Both the position numbers and the translations under genes were made by a program. Shown piece after piece: positions 16,386-24,906 of a stretch of 64,000 nucleotides of DNA. The stretch is taken from assembly GCF_050876985.1 (NCBI RefSeq), contig NZ_JBPAPP010000001.1; one strand, written 5' to 3'. The first letter of the stretch is position 1; each line of letters starts with the position of its first letter. Origin of the DNA: Halopseudomonas sp002296055. Its GTDB lineage: Bacteria; Pseudomonadota; Gammaproteobacteria; Pseudomonadales; Pseudomonadaceae. Below the pieces are notes generated by a model, which made no database searches, was not told the DNA's origin, and saw nothing but the letters and a program-made list of their open reading frames with translations.

Positions 16386-17801
16386 GTGATCAAGAAAATT
16401 CTGATTGCCAACCGGGGCGAGATTGCCGTTCGCATCGTCCGCGCTTGCGCGGAGATGGGCATCACCTCGGTTGCGGTCTATACCGATCCCGACCGCTATG
16501 CCCTGCACGTCAAACGTGCCGACGAGTCCTACAATGTCGGCAGCGACCCGCTGGCGGGTTATCTGAACCCGCGCCAGCTGGTTAACCTGGCGGTAGAAAC
16601 CGGCTGTGACGCACTGCACCCGGGCTACGGTTTTCTGTCCGAGAACGCCGAACTGGCGAAGATCTGCGCCGAGCGGGGCATCAAGTTCATTGGTCCGGCG
16701 GCGGAGGTCATTACCCGCATGGGCGACAAGACCGAAGCCCGCCGCAGCATGATCGCCGCTGGCGTTCCGGTTACTCCCGGCACCGAAGGCAACCTGGCTG
16801 ATCTCGACGAAGCAATCCGCGAAGCAGAGCGCGTCGGCTACCCGGTCATGCTCAAGGCAACATCCGGTGGTGGTGGTCGCGGTATCCGTCGCTGCAACAA
16901 CCGTGAAGAGCTGGAATCGGCGTACCCCCGCGTCATCTCTGAAGCCACCAAGGCGTTCGGCAGCGCGGAAGTCTTCCTCGAGAAGTGCATCGTCAATCCG
17001 AAGCACATCGAAGCGCAGATTCTCGCCGACAGCTTCGGCAACACTGTGCACCTGTTCGAGCGCGACTGCTCGATTCAGCGCCGCAACCAGAAGCTGATCG
17101 AGATCGCGCCCAGCCCGCAGCTGACCCCCGAACAACGCGCCTACATCGGCGATCTGGCGGTCAAGGCGGCGCAAGCCGTTGGCTACGAGAACGCCGGTAC
17201 CGTCGAGTTTCTGCTGGCCGATGACGAAGTGTATTTCATGGAAATGAATACCCGGGTTCAGGTTGAGCACACCATTACCGAGCAGATCACCGGCGTCGAC
17301 ATCGTCCGCGAACAGATCCGCATCGCCTCCGGCCTGCCGCTGTCGATCAAGCAGGAAGACGTTCAACACCAGGGCTTTGCCATCCAGTTCCGGATCAACG
17401 CCGAGGACCCGAAGAACAACTTCTTCCCCTCCTTTGGCAAGGTCACCCGCTACTACGCACCGGGCGGCCCGGGCGTGCGGGTCGATACCGCGATCTACAC
17501 CGGTTACACCATTCCGCCGAACTTCGACTCCATGTGTCTGAAGCTGATTGTCTGGGCGATGACCTGGGAAGAGGCGCTGGACCGCGGCCTGCGTGCGCTG
17601 GATGACATGCGTCTGCAGGGGGTCAAGACCACGACCCCGTACTACCAGGAAATTCTGCGTAATGCCGAGTTCCGCTCCGGCGTGTTCAACACCAGCTTCG
17701 TGGAAGCCCATCCCGAGCTGCTGAACTACTCGATCAAACGCAAACCCGAGGAGCTGGCGCTCGCCATCGCTGCCGCGATTGCCGCCCACGCCGGACTATG
17801 A
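16386..17801 (+). CDS. pycA: pyruvate carboxylase subunit A (biotin carboxylase)
   Basis: A 471-residue ATP-grasp biotin carboxylase: VIKKILIANRGEIAVRIVRA at the start, HPGYGFLSENAEL, the nucleotide-binding glycine loop KATSGGGGRGIR, and EMNTRVQVEHTITEQITGVDIV. It carboxylates biotin on the partner subunit with ATP and bicarbonate. The GTG at 16386 follows a GAGGA site by about 7 bases and gives the usual family length. It is similar to AccC, but being next to the biotin-bearing carboxyltransferase subunit makes it the split pyruvate carboxylase, as in Pseudomonas. Confidence 0.95.
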   Translation: MIKKILIANRGEIAVRIVRACAEMGITSVAVYTDPDRYALHVKRADESYNVGSDPLAGYLNPRQLVNLAVETGCDALHPGYGFLSENAELAKICAERGIKFIGPAAEVITRMGDKTEARRSMIAAGVPVTPGTEGNLADLDEAIREAERVGYPVMLKATSGGGGRGIRRCNNREELESAYPRVISEATKAFGSAEVFLEKCIVNPKHIEAQILADSFGNTVHLFERDCSIQRRNQKLIEIAPSPQLTPEQRAYIGDLAVKAAQAVGYENAGTVEFLLADDEVYFMEMNTRVQVEHTITEQITGVDIVREQIRIASGLPLSIKQEDVQHQGFAIQFRINAEDPKNNFFPSFGKVTRYYAPGGPGVRVDTAIYTGYTIPPNFDSMCLKLIVWAMTWEEALDRGLRALDDMRLQGVKTTTPYYQEILRNAEFRSGVFNTSFVEAHPELLNYSIKRKPEELALAIAAAIAAHAGL

Positions 17802-17845
17802 CACTGGCGGCCAGCTGATGGCTTGCCGCTGACGAGGAACAGAGA

Positions 17846-19654
17846 ATGAGCACTACACGCAAAATCACCGTTACCGATACCATCCTGCGCGACGCCCACC
17901 AGTCCCTGCTGGCGACCCGTCTGCGCACCGAAGACATGCTGCCGATCTGCGACAAGCTCGACAAAGTCGGCTACTGGTCACTGGAAGTCTGGGGCGGCGC
18001 GACCTTCGACGCCTGCGTCCGCTTCCTGAAAGAAGATCCGTGGGAGCGCCTGCGCACCCTGCGCAAGGCGCTGCCGAACACCCGCCTGCAGATGCTGCTG
18101 CGCGGTCAGAACCTGCTCGGCTACCGTCACTACAGCGACGACGTGGTGCGCGCCTTCGTCGCCAAGGCCGCCGAGAACGGTATCGACGTGTTCCGCATCT
18201 TTGATGCCATGAACGACGTGCGCAACCTCAAGGTCGCCATTGAAGCCGTCAAGGCTGCCGGCAAGCATGCCCAGGGCACCATCGCCTACACCACCAGCCC
18301 GGTGCACACGATTGAAACCTTCGTGCAGCAGGCCAAAGACATGGCCGCGATGGGCATCGACTCCATCGCCATCAAGGACATGGCCGGTCTGCTGACGCCG
18401 TTCGCCACCGGCGACCTGGTCAAGGCGCTGAAAGCCGAACTCGACCTGCCGGTGTTCATCCACTCGCACGACACCGCCGGTCTGGCCGCCATGTGTCAGC
18501 TCAAGGCCATCGAAAACGGTGCCGACCACATCGACACCGCAATCTCCTCGATGGCCTGGGGCACCAGCCACCCGGGTACCGAGTCGATGGTTGCCGCGCT
18601 GAAAGGCACCCAGTTCGACACCGGCCTGGATCTGGAGCTGCTGCAGGAAATCGGCATGTACTTCCACGCCGTGCGCAAGAAGTACCACCAGTTTGAAAGC
18701 GACTTCACCGGCGTTGACACCCGCGTGCAGGTCAACCAGGTGCCGGGCGGCATGATGTCCAACCTGGCCAACCAGCTGAAAGAGCAAGGCGCACTGGACC
18801 GCATCCAGGACGTATTCGCGGAGATTCCGCGCGTACGTGAAGACCTCGGCTTCCCGCCGCTGGTTACCCCGACCTCGCAGATCGTCGGCACCCAGGCGGT
18901 ATTCAACGTGCTGGCCGGTGAGCGCTACAAGACCATCACCAACGAGGTGAAGCTGTACCTGCAGGGCCGCTACGGTCAGGCACCGGGTGCGGTGAACGAG
19001 AAGCTGCGCCGTCAGGCCATCGGTGGCGAAGAAGTCATCGACGTGCGTCCGGCCGATCTGCTCAAGCCGGAAATGGACCGTCTGCGCGGTGAAGTAGGCG
19101 CACTGGCTAAGTCGGAAGAAGACGTGCTGACCTTCGCCATGTTCCCGGACATCGGCCGCAAGTTCCTTGAAGAGCGCGAAGCCGGCACCCTGAAACCCGA
19201 GCAGCTGCTGCCGGCGCCGGGCGATGGCGCTCCGGCCGCATCCAGCGAAGGTGTACCGACCGAGTTCATCATCGACGTTCACGGCGAGTCCTACCGCGTC
19301 GACATCACCGGTGTTGGCGTCAAGGGCGACGGCAAGCGCCACTTCTACCTGAGCCTCGACGGCATGCCGGAAGAAGTGGTGTTCGAGCCGCTCAACGCCT
19401 TTGTCGGCGAAGGTGGCAGCAAGCGTAAGCAGGCCAGCGAGCCGGGCCACGTCACCACCAGCATGCCGGGCAACGTGGTCGACGTGCTGGTCAAGGTCGG
19501 CGACACCGTCAAGGCCGGTCAGGCCGTCCTGGTCAGCGAAGCCATGAAGATGGAAAGCGAGATCCAGGCTGCCATCGCCGGTACCGTCAAGGCGGTTAAC
19601 GTCGCCAAGGGCGACCGTGTGAACCCGGGCGAAATCCTGATCGAAATCGAGTAA
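17846..19654 (+). CDS. pycB: pyruvate carboxylase subunit B (carboxyltransferase + biotin carrier)
   Basis: A 602-residue protein that moves the carboxyl group from biotin to pyruvate to form oxaloacetate. Residues about 1-300 are the metal-dependent HMGL-like barrel (TDTILRDAHQSLLATR, IKDMAGLL, HSHDTAG with the metal His pair). A conserved carboxylase domain follows, then an Ala/Pro linker and a C-terminal biotinyl domain with Lys568 in SEAMKMES as the biotin site. It resembles oxaloacetate decarboxylase alpha (oadA is a common label), but no beta/gamma membrane subunits are present, supporting the anaplerotic carboxylase role. Confidence 0.95.
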   Translation: MSTTRKITVTDTILRDAHQSLLATRLRTEDMLPICDKLDKVGYWSLEVWGGATFDACVRFLKEDPWERLRTLRKALPNTRLQMLLRGQNLLGYRHYSDDVVRAFVAKAAENGIDVFRIFDAMNDVRNLKVAIEAVKAAGKHAQGTIAYTTSPVHTIETFVQQAKDMAAMGIDSIAIKDMAGLLTPFATGDLVKALKAELDLPVFIHSHDTAGLAAMCQLKAIENGADHIDTAISSMAWGTSHPGTESMVAALKGTQFDTGLDLELLQEIGMYFHAVRKKYHQFESDFTGVDTRVQVNQVPGGMMSNLANQLKEQGALDRIQDVFAEIPRVREDLGFPPLVTPTSQIVGTQAVFNVLAGERYKTITNEVKLYLQGRYGQAPGAVNEKLRRQAIGGEEVIDVRPADLLKPEMDRLRGEVGALAKSEEDVLTFAMFPDIGRKFLEEREAGTLKPEQLLPAPGDGAPAASSEGVPTEFIIDVHGESYRVDITGVGVKGDGKRHFYLSLDGMPEEVVFEPLNAFVGEGGSKRKQASEPGHVTTSMPGNVVDVLVKVGDTVKAGQAVLVSEAMKMESEIQAAIAGTVKAVNVAKGDRVNPGEILIEIE

Positions 19655-19660
19655 CAGCTA

Positions 19661-19691
19661 CCCGCGGTGCGGCTGACCGGCCGCCCGCGGG
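19661..19691 (+). terminator. strong GC hairpin between pycB and sbtA
   Basis: CCCGCGG (19661-19667) with GCGGC pairs to GCCGC with CCGCGGG (19685-19691), 12 base pairs with one bulged T. No T-run follows, so it may slow transcription or shield the pyc messenger 3' end rather than terminate. Confidence 0.45.
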
Positions 19692-19712
19692 CGCCTGCGA
19701 GGAAAGGCAAAC

Positions 19713-20645
19713 ATGGGTCTGGACCCCGTTGTACTGTTTTTCGTCTTTGGTTTGGTGGCAGGGCTGCTGAAAAGCGAGCTGAAACTGCCTCCAGCGCTGT
19801 ATGAAACCCTGTCCATCCTGCTGCTGCTGGCCATTGGTCTGCATGGCGGGGTAGAGCTGGCGGCCCAGGCCAGTCCAGCGCTGCTGGCGCAGTCGCTGGC
19901 CGTGCTGGCGTTGGGCATCACGCTGCCGCTGCTGGCATTCCCGCTGTTGCGCGGCCTGCGCTTCGGGCGTATTGACGCCGCCAGCATCGCCGCGCACTAC
20001 GGCTCGGTCAGCGCTGGTACCTTTGCCGTGGTGGTGGCCTATCTGCTGTCGCGCGACATCTTCTTTGAAAGCTACATGCCGCTGTTCGTCGCCATCCTTG
20101 AGGTGCCGGCGATCATCGTTGGCATACTGCTGGCCAAAGGCGTGCGCCGCGATACCGACTGGAAGGCACTCGGACACGAGGTTTTTCTCGGCAAGAGTAT
20201 CGTGCTGCTGCTGGGCGGTCTGATCATCGGACTGCTGGCCGGCAAGGAGCGCATTACCCCTCTGGAGCCGCTCTACACAACGGTGTTCAAGCCGGTGCTG
20301 GCGTTCTTCCTGCTGGAGATGGGCCTGATCGCCTCGCGCCACCTGGGCAGCCTGCGAACCACCGGCCTGCGCCTGGCGCTGTTTGCTTTGCTGTTCCCGC
20401 TGCTTGGCGCACTGCTCGGCGGCCTGTTGGGACAACTGCTGGGTTTGAGCGTGGGCGGCATGACAGTACTCGCGACGCTGGCAGCCAGCGGCTCCTACAT
20501 CGCGGTGCCGGCTGCCATGCGTCTGGCCTTGCCCGAGGCGAACCCGGCGTTGTCGCTGACCGCATCGCTCGGCATCACCTTCCCGTTCAACATCCTGGTC
20601 GGCATACCGCTGTACCTGTCGCTGGCCCAGTGGCTCAGCAGCTGA
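19713..20645 (+). CDS. sbtA: sodium-dependent bicarbonate permease, SbtA family
   Basis: A 310-residue inner-membrane protein with about ten hydrophobic segments. MGLDPVVLFFVFGLVAGLLKSELKLPPALYETLSILLLLAIGLHGG, then AAHYGSVSAGTFAVVVAYL in the first half and ATLAASGSYIAVPAAMRLALPEANP in the second half are the paired motifs of SbtA-type transporters, which import bicarbonate with sodium. GAGGAAAGG precedes the ATG. It follows pycB and precedes a PII-like gene and a carbonic anhydrase gene on the same strand, so bicarbonate supply to pyruvate carboxylase is the simplest reading. Transport has not been shown for this branch. Confidence 0.9.
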   Translation: MGLDPVVLFFVFGLVAGLLKSELKLPPALYETLSILLLLAIGLHGGVELAAQASPALLAQSLAVLALGITLPLLAFPLLRGLRFGRIDAASIAAHYGSVSAGTFAVVVAYLLSRDIFFESYMPLFVAILEVPAIIVGILLAKGVRRDTDWKALGHEVFLGKSIVLLLGGLIIGLLAGKERITPLEPLYTTVFKPVLAFFLLEMGLIASRHLGSLRTTGLRLALFALLFPLLGALLGGLLGQLLGLSVGGMTVLATLAASGSYIAVPAAMRLALPEANPALSLTASLGITFPFNILVGIPLYLSLAQWLSS

Positions 20646-20655
20646 GGAGCATCCT

Positions 20656-20958
20656 ATGGACATGGCAACCCGCACCCTGTTGACGCTGATCTGCGAGGCG
20701 GCGCTGGAATCACGCCTGATCAAGGACCTGGAACAGCTCGGCGCCCCCGGCTGGACCGTCTCCGACGCGCGCGGCAACGGCAGTCGCGGTGAGCGAAACG
20801 CCGGCTGGGAGACCGACGGCAACATTCGCCTGGAAATCATCTGTAACCGACCGCTGGCCGAGAAGCTCGCTCGTCATCTGCAAGATACCTACTATGACAA
20901 CTTCGCCATGGTCTGCTATCTGAGCGATGTTGAGGTCCTGCGCCCGGAAAAATTCTGA
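20656..20958 (+). CDS. sbtB: PII-like protein, SbtB type
   Basis: A 100-residue trimeric PII-fold signalling protein: beta-strand start RTLLTLICEAALESRLIKDLEQLGAPGWTVSDARG, a T-loop-like stretch (NGSRGERNAGWETDGN), and IRLEIICNRPLAEKLARHLQDTYYDNFAMVCYLSDVEVLRP. In cyanobacteria SbtB binds adenine nucleotides and regulates SbtA. The protein stops at RPEKF, with no cysteine-bearing C-terminal loop. The gene begins 10 bases after sbtA, with GAGGAG before its ATG. Confidence 0.88.
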   Translation: MDMATRTLLTLICEAALESRLIKDLEQLGAPGWTVSDARGNGSRGERNAGWETDGNIRLEIICNRPLAEKLARHLQDTYYDNFAMVCYLSDVEVLRPEKF

Positions 20959-21035
20959 GCCCTATTCATCCCAAGGTGCCCCGCGCAGCAAACTCTGCGT
21001 CTATACAGGCATCCGTTACCGATAGAGAAGCCCGC

Positions 21036-21737
21036 ATGAGCAATGATCCCAAGGCGCACGAAAGCGCCGATGAAGCCCTGAAGCATATTGTCGAAGGCTT
21101 TAACCGATTCCGTAACGAGGTTTACCCAGAGCAGCAAGAGCTGTTCAAGAAACTCGCCCATGAGCAAACGCCGCGCGCGATGTTCATCACCTGTGCCGAC
21201 TCACGCGTCGCCCCGGAGCTCATCACCCAAAGCTCGCCGGGTGACCTGTTCGTCTCGCGCAACGTAGGTAACGTGGTACCGCCGTACGGTCAGATGATGG
21301 GCGGCGTTTCCACCGCCATTGAGTTCGCCGTACTGGCGCTGAACGTGCACCACATCATCATCTGCGGCCACTCCGACTGCGGCGCGATGAAAGCGGTACT
21401 CAACCCCGCCACCCTCGATTCGCTACCGACCGTTAAGGCCTGGCTGCGCCACGCCGAGGTAGCCAAGATTGTGGTTGAGGATAACTGCAGCTGTCAGGAT
21501 GAGAAGCTCAGCATGATGACCGAGGAGAACGTCATCGCCCAGTTGCAGCATCTGGCGACCCACCCTTCGGTCGCATCACGCCTGGCCCGTGGTGAGCTGT
21601 TCATCCATGGCTGGGTCTACGACATCGAGACCGCCCAGATTCGCGCCTACGACGCCGAGACCAACGAGTTCCGCCAGATTGGCGACGGCCCCGTGCCGGT
21701 GGCCACACCACGCGCGCGCTACCCAGGCCGCGCCTGA
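21036..21737 (+). CDS. beta-class carbonic anhydrase
   Basis: A 233-residue zinc enzyme interconverting carbon dioxide and bicarbonate. Zinc ligands Cys53, His112 and Cys115 and the Asp55-Arg57 dyad are visible in TCADSRVAPE and GHSDCGAMKA; SRNVGNVVPP is also typical. No signal peptide, so cytoplasmic. The ATG at 21036 is chosen over upstream codons because the leader there is not protein-like. It completes the pyc-sbtAB set, balancing dissolved inorganic carbon for carboxylation. Confidence 0.95.
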   Translation: MSNDPKAHESADEALKHIVEGFNRFRNEVYPEQQELFKKLAHEQTPRAMFITCADSRVAPELITQSSPGDLFVSRNVGNVVPPYGQMMGGVSTAIEFAVLALNVHHIIICGHSDCGAMKAVLNPATLDSLPTVKAWLRHAEVAKIVVEDNCSCQDEKLSMMTEENVIAQLQHLATHPSVASRLARGELFIHGWVYDIETAQIRAYDAETNEFRQIGDGPVPVATPRARYPGRA

Positions 21738-21772
21738 CGACGGACTGCATTCAGTATTGCCTGCATTACAGG

Positions 21773-21778
21773 TATACT
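21773..21778 (+). promoter_or_regulatory. -10-like element upstream of purE
   Basis: TATACT in the sequence GGTATACTGCGCC, about 125 bases before purE. The -35 at the proper distance is weak (TTCAGT). Confidence 0.4.
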
Positions 21779-21823
21779 GCGCCGTCTGTTTAGCGGCAGG
21801 CCCTCGATAAGCCTGCACTCTCC

Positions 21824-21859
21824 AAGCAAGCCACGCCAGTTCGCTGCCGTGGCTTGTTG
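21824..21859 (+). promoter_or_regulatory. hairpin in the purE leader
   Basis: CAAGCCACG (21827-21835) pairs perfectly with CGTGGCTTG (21848-21856), extended by a G-T and an A-T pair. It ends about 45 bases before the purE ATG and is followed by TTGGTTT. It could be a terminator for the upstream gene or an attenuator for purE; the sequence does not decide. Confidence 0.5.
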
Positions 21860-21901
21860 GTTTCTGCCGCCGAGGCGGCCCTGATGAGCGAGGCACTACA
21901 G

Positions 21902-22393
21902 ATGACCGCACTGGTTGGCGTGATCATGGGCTCCAAGTCCGACTGGTCCACCCTGAGCCATACGGCCGACATGCTTGAACAGCTGGGTATTCCCTACGAA
22001 GTGAAGGTGGTGTCTGCCCACCGCACCCCCGACCTGCTGTTCCAATACGCTGAAGAAGCGGCCGATCGCGGCATCGAAGTGATCATCGCCGGCGCTGGCG
22101 GCGCAGCCCACCTGCCGGGCATGTGCGCCGCCAAGACCCACCTGCCGGTGCTCGGCGTACCGGTGCAGTCCTCCATGCTCTCCGGTGTCGACTCGCTGCT
22201 GTCCATCGTGCAAATGCCAGCAGGTGTTCCGGTCGCCACCCTGGCTATCGGCAAGGCTGGTGCAGTCAATGCCGCACTGCTGTCAGCCAGCATCCTTGGC
22301 GGTAAGCACCCGCAGTTCGGCAAGGCCCTGCAGGATTTCCGCAACCAGCAGACCGACAACGTGCTGAACAACCCAGACCCGCGTCAGGCTTGA
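21902..22393 (+). CDS. purE: N5-carboxyaminoimidazole ribonucleotide mutase
   Basis: A 163-residue class I PurE of purine synthesis that rearranges N5-CAIR to CAIR. VGVIMGSKSDW, VVSAHRTPD and IIAGAGGAAHLPGM are the active-site motifs. The ATG at 21902 gives the family length; an in-frame ATG at 21884 would add MSEALQ. It runs 10 bases ahead of purK in an operon. Confidence 0.96.
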   Translation: MTALVGVIMGSKSDWSTLSHTADMLEQLGIPYEVKVVSAHRTPDLLFQYAEEAADRGIEVIIAGAGGAAHLPGMCAAKTHLPVLGVPVQSSMLSGVDSLLSIVQMPAGVPVATLAIGKAGAVNAALLSASILGGKHPQFGKALQDFRNQQTDNVLNNPDPRQA

Positions 22394-22403
22394 GGAATCG
22401 GAT

Positions 22404-23486
22404 ATGAAGATCGGTGTCATCGGTGGTGGACAACTGGGTCGCATGCTGGCATTGGCCGGCACCCCGCTCGGCCAACAGTTCGCGTTTCTCGACCCGGCCC
22501 CGGACGCCTGCGCCCAGGCCCTCGGTGAGCACATCCGCGCGGATTACAACGACACCGATCACCTGCGCCAGCTGGCCGATGAAGTGGACGTGGTGACCTT
22601 CGAGTTTGAAAGCGTCCCCGCCGAAACCGTTGCCTTCCTGTCGCAGTTCGTTCCGGTCTACCCGAACGCTGAATCGCTGCGCATCGCCCGTGACCGCTGG
22701 TTTGAGAAATCGATGTTCCAGGACCTCGGCATCCCGACCCCGGAGTTTGCCGACATCCAGTCGCAGGACAACCTCGATGCCGCGGTCAAGCGCATCGGCC
22801 TGCCGGCGGTGATGAAAACCCGCACCCTGGGGTATGACGGCAAGGGCCAGAAGGTCCTGCGCCACCCAGAAGACGTGGTTGGCGCCTTCGCCGAACTGGG
22901 CAGCGTGCCCTGCATCCTGGAAGGTTTTGTGCCCTTCAGCGGCGAAGTCTCGCTGATAGCCGTGCGCGCCCGCGACGGGGAAACCCGCTTCTACCCGCTG
23001 GTGCACAACACCCACGAGAACGGCATCCTCAAGCTGTCTGTTGCCAGCACCGCGCATCCGCTGCAGGCGCTGGCCGAAGACTACGTTGGCCGCGTACTCG
23101 ACAAGCTGGACTACGTCGGCGTGCTGGCCTTCGAATTCTTTGAAGTCGACGGCGGCCTGAAAGCCAACGAGATTGCCCCACGCGTGCACAACTCCGGCCA
23201 CTGGACCATCGAAGGCGCCGAGTGCAGCCAGTTCGAAAACCACCTGCGCGCCATCGCCGGCCTGCCGCTGGGGTCGACCGCCAAGGTCGGTGAGAGCGCG
23301 ATGCTGAACTTTATCGGTGAAGTGCCGGCCGTCGAGGCAGTCAGCGCCATCGAGCACTGCCACCTGCACCACTACGGCAAGGCCTTCAAAGCCGGCCGCA
23401 AAGTCGGCCACGCCACCCTGCGCTGCCCGGATATGGCGGCGCTGAAAGCGGGTATCGCCGAGGTTGAGGCGCTGATCGCCAAGTGA
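22404..23486 (+). CDS. purK: N5-carboxyaminoimidazole ribonucleotide synthase
   Basis: A 360-residue ATP-grasp enzyme making N5-CAIR from AIR, ATP and bicarbonate. The start MKIGVIGGGQLGRMLALAG, KTRTLGYDGKGQ, and EIAPRVHNSGHWTIEGAECSQFE are diagnostic. It forms an operon with purE and ends just before an intrinsic terminator. It also consumes bicarbonate, like the pyc module upstream. Confidence 0.96.
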   Translation: MKIGVIGGGQLGRMLALAGTPLGQQFAFLDPAPDACAQALGEHIRADYNDTDHLRQLADEVDVVTFEFESVPAETVAFLSQFVPVYPNAESLRIARDRWFEKSMFQDLGIPTPEFADIQSQDNLDAAVKRIGLPAVMKTRTLGYDGKGQKVLRHPEDVVGAFAELGSVPCILEGFVPFSGEVSLIAVRARDGETRFYPLVHNTHENGILKLSVASTAHPLQALAEDYVGRVLDKLDYVGVLAFEFFEVDGGLKANEIAPRVHNSGHWTIEGAECSQFENHLRAIAGLPLGSTAKVGESAMLNFIGEVPAVEAVSAIEHCHLHHYGKAFKAGRKVGHATLRCPDMAALKAGIAEVEALIAK

Positions 23487-23508
23487 TGGTTTTGGTGTAT
23501 TGAACAGC

Positions 23509-23540
23509 AAAGGCGCAGCACTTGGTGTTGCGCCTTTTTT
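23509..23540 (+). terminator. intrinsic terminator of purEK
   Basis: AAAGGCGCA (23509-23517) pairs with TGCGCCTTT (23529-23537), followed by a T-run to 23540. Confidence 0.85.
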
Positions 23541-23585
23541 GTTGGGTTAAATATTCAGAAGCGACAACTGCACGGACCCACTCCC

Positions 23586-23778
23586 CCGTTTACGCGGGCG
23601 AGTAGCGCAGGGCTGACGGGAAATAGGACGGCAGCATGTCTGAGGAGCGTAGCGACGAGTTCTGCCGGCCCCCGTTAGCCCGAGCAACGCAGCGAACCCG
23701 AAGGGCCGCGTAGTCGGGTGCCCCGGGGGATCGCTAAGGGGGGCAGGGCAAGCAGCCCCCCTTGGCTCGCCGGAGAAG
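23586..23778. repeat. long intergenic repeat element, copy B
   Basis: Second copy of the element at 13510-13703, in the same orientation. The terminal hairpin is kept: AAGGGGGGCAG pairs with CAGCCCCCCTT, with one A-A mismatch where copy A has a C-G pair. No short REP-like units flank this copy. It fills most of the 352-base gap between purK and the esterase gene; nothing else is seen in the gap except the purK terminator. Confidence 0.8.
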
Positions 23779-23838
23779 GCGAAAAGCGCCCTCACCCACC
23801 CCGCACAAAATACATTGGGCACGTACTGACCCACCCAC

Positions 23839-24807
23839 TCACTCCGACTTCAACTGCTCCCGCAAAAACCCGACTACCCGCTGCTCGACCGACAGCTTGC
23901 TGAAATCTGCCCCCAGACTGACTGCGCCCATCGGGTAGAAGTGACCAAAGCCTGGCACCCAGGCCTGCTGCCGGCTGGCACCCGCGTTGTCGAGCGCGCG
24001 TGCAACAGCGGCACTGCCGTGGATGACGCCAGGCAGGTCTTCCTGACCGACCAGCTGCAGCAGGGCCGGCGGCTGCGCTGGCAGGTGGCCCGGCAGCAGG
24101 TAACCCCAGGTACTACCAGACAACGACACCACGGCCTTCACCGGCACGTGACGGCCATAGGCGGTGTTGATCGCGGTAATCGCGCCAGCCGAGAAACCAC
24201 CCAGCGCCAGCCGTTCAGGGTCCACGCCATAGTGCGCCGCTTCGCTACGCACATGATTCACCGCCGCCTCCATGTCTTCGCTCGCGCTGAGCAGCGCCTG
24301 CCAGAACTCGGCACGCATCGCGTCATCCATCGGCGACAAGCCAATCGCCTGCCGGGCGATGTCGATACGCGCGGTGGTCTGCGGGGTAACCGCCAGCGCT
24401 TCGGGCATCAGCCTTTCAGCGGCAATAGGCGTGGCCAGCACCGGGCGTTCGCCCGCCAACCGGTATTCGATCGAGAAACAATGGAGGCCCTGCCGTGCGA
24501 TCGCCCGACAGTAATCGGCCATGGACGAGTCCTGCGCGCCGTTTTCAGTAAAGTGTTCATCACCCTTGCTGCCCCGCACGAAAGAGCCACCAAAGGCGAG
24601 TATTACCGCCGGGCGCAGCGCCTCGGTCGCTGCTGCAGGCTGATACCAGTCCATCAACAGTGGACGCTCACTCGCTTGCTCACCGCCCACCAGCCCCTGT
24701 CCATAGACCAGGTCGGGATGGACCCGCACCGGCTCGTCAGCGAGCACTGGCGCGGCCAGCAACAGGCCCACCCCCAGCGCCGCAAGCGCCTTTTCAATTC
24801 GGCTCAT
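23839..24807 (-). CDS. exported alpha/beta-hydrolase, carboxylesterase-like
   Basis: A 322-residue hydrolase with a signal peptide (about 1-23, ending PVLADE). The oxyanion-hole region AFGGSFVRGSKGDEHF, the nucleophile elbow GGFSAGA with Ser206, and the C-terminal PGFGHFYP histidine mark a bacterial feruloyl-esterase/lipase-type fold. AGGAGG precedes the ATG at 24807. It lies downstream of the acyl-CoA dehydrogenase on the same strand but beyond that gene's terminator, so it is probably separate. Substrate unknown. Confidence 0.88.
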   Translation of the reverse strand: MSRIEKALAALGVGLLLAAPVLADEPVRVHPDLVYGQGLVGGEQASERPLLMDWYQPAAATEALRPAVILAFGGSFVRGSKGDEHFTENGAQDSSMADYCRAIARQGLHCFSIEYRLAGERPVLATPIAAERLMPEALAVTPQTTARIDIARQAIGLSPMDDAMRAEFWQALLSASEDMEAAVNHVRSEAAHYGVDPERLALGGFSAGAITAINTAYGRHVPVKAVVSLSGSTWGYLLPGHLPAQPPALLQLVGQEDLPGVIHGSAAVARALDNAGASRQQAWVPGFGHFYPMGAVSLGADFSKLSVEQRVVGFLREQLKSE

Positions 24808-24857
24808 CAAGACCTCCTGCATTCTTGTTGTTGTACCTTGCAGACCCATACTGAAAC

Positions 24858-24895
24858 GAAAAAGCCCCGCGCGCATCGTTTGATACGCGCGGGGC
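24858..24895 (-). terminator. intrinsic terminator of the acyl-CoA dehydrogenase gene
   Basis: GCCCCGCGCG (24864-24873) and CGCGCGGGGC (24886-24895) form a ten-pair stem; on the minus strand it is followed by a T-run (24859-24863). Confidence 0.85.
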
Positions 24896-24906
24896 CGGTC
24901 GCTGAC

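Noticed and set aside
17978..19450. 490-residue frame on the - strand
   Set aside because: Antisense to pycB, which has clear family motifs and a biotin site.
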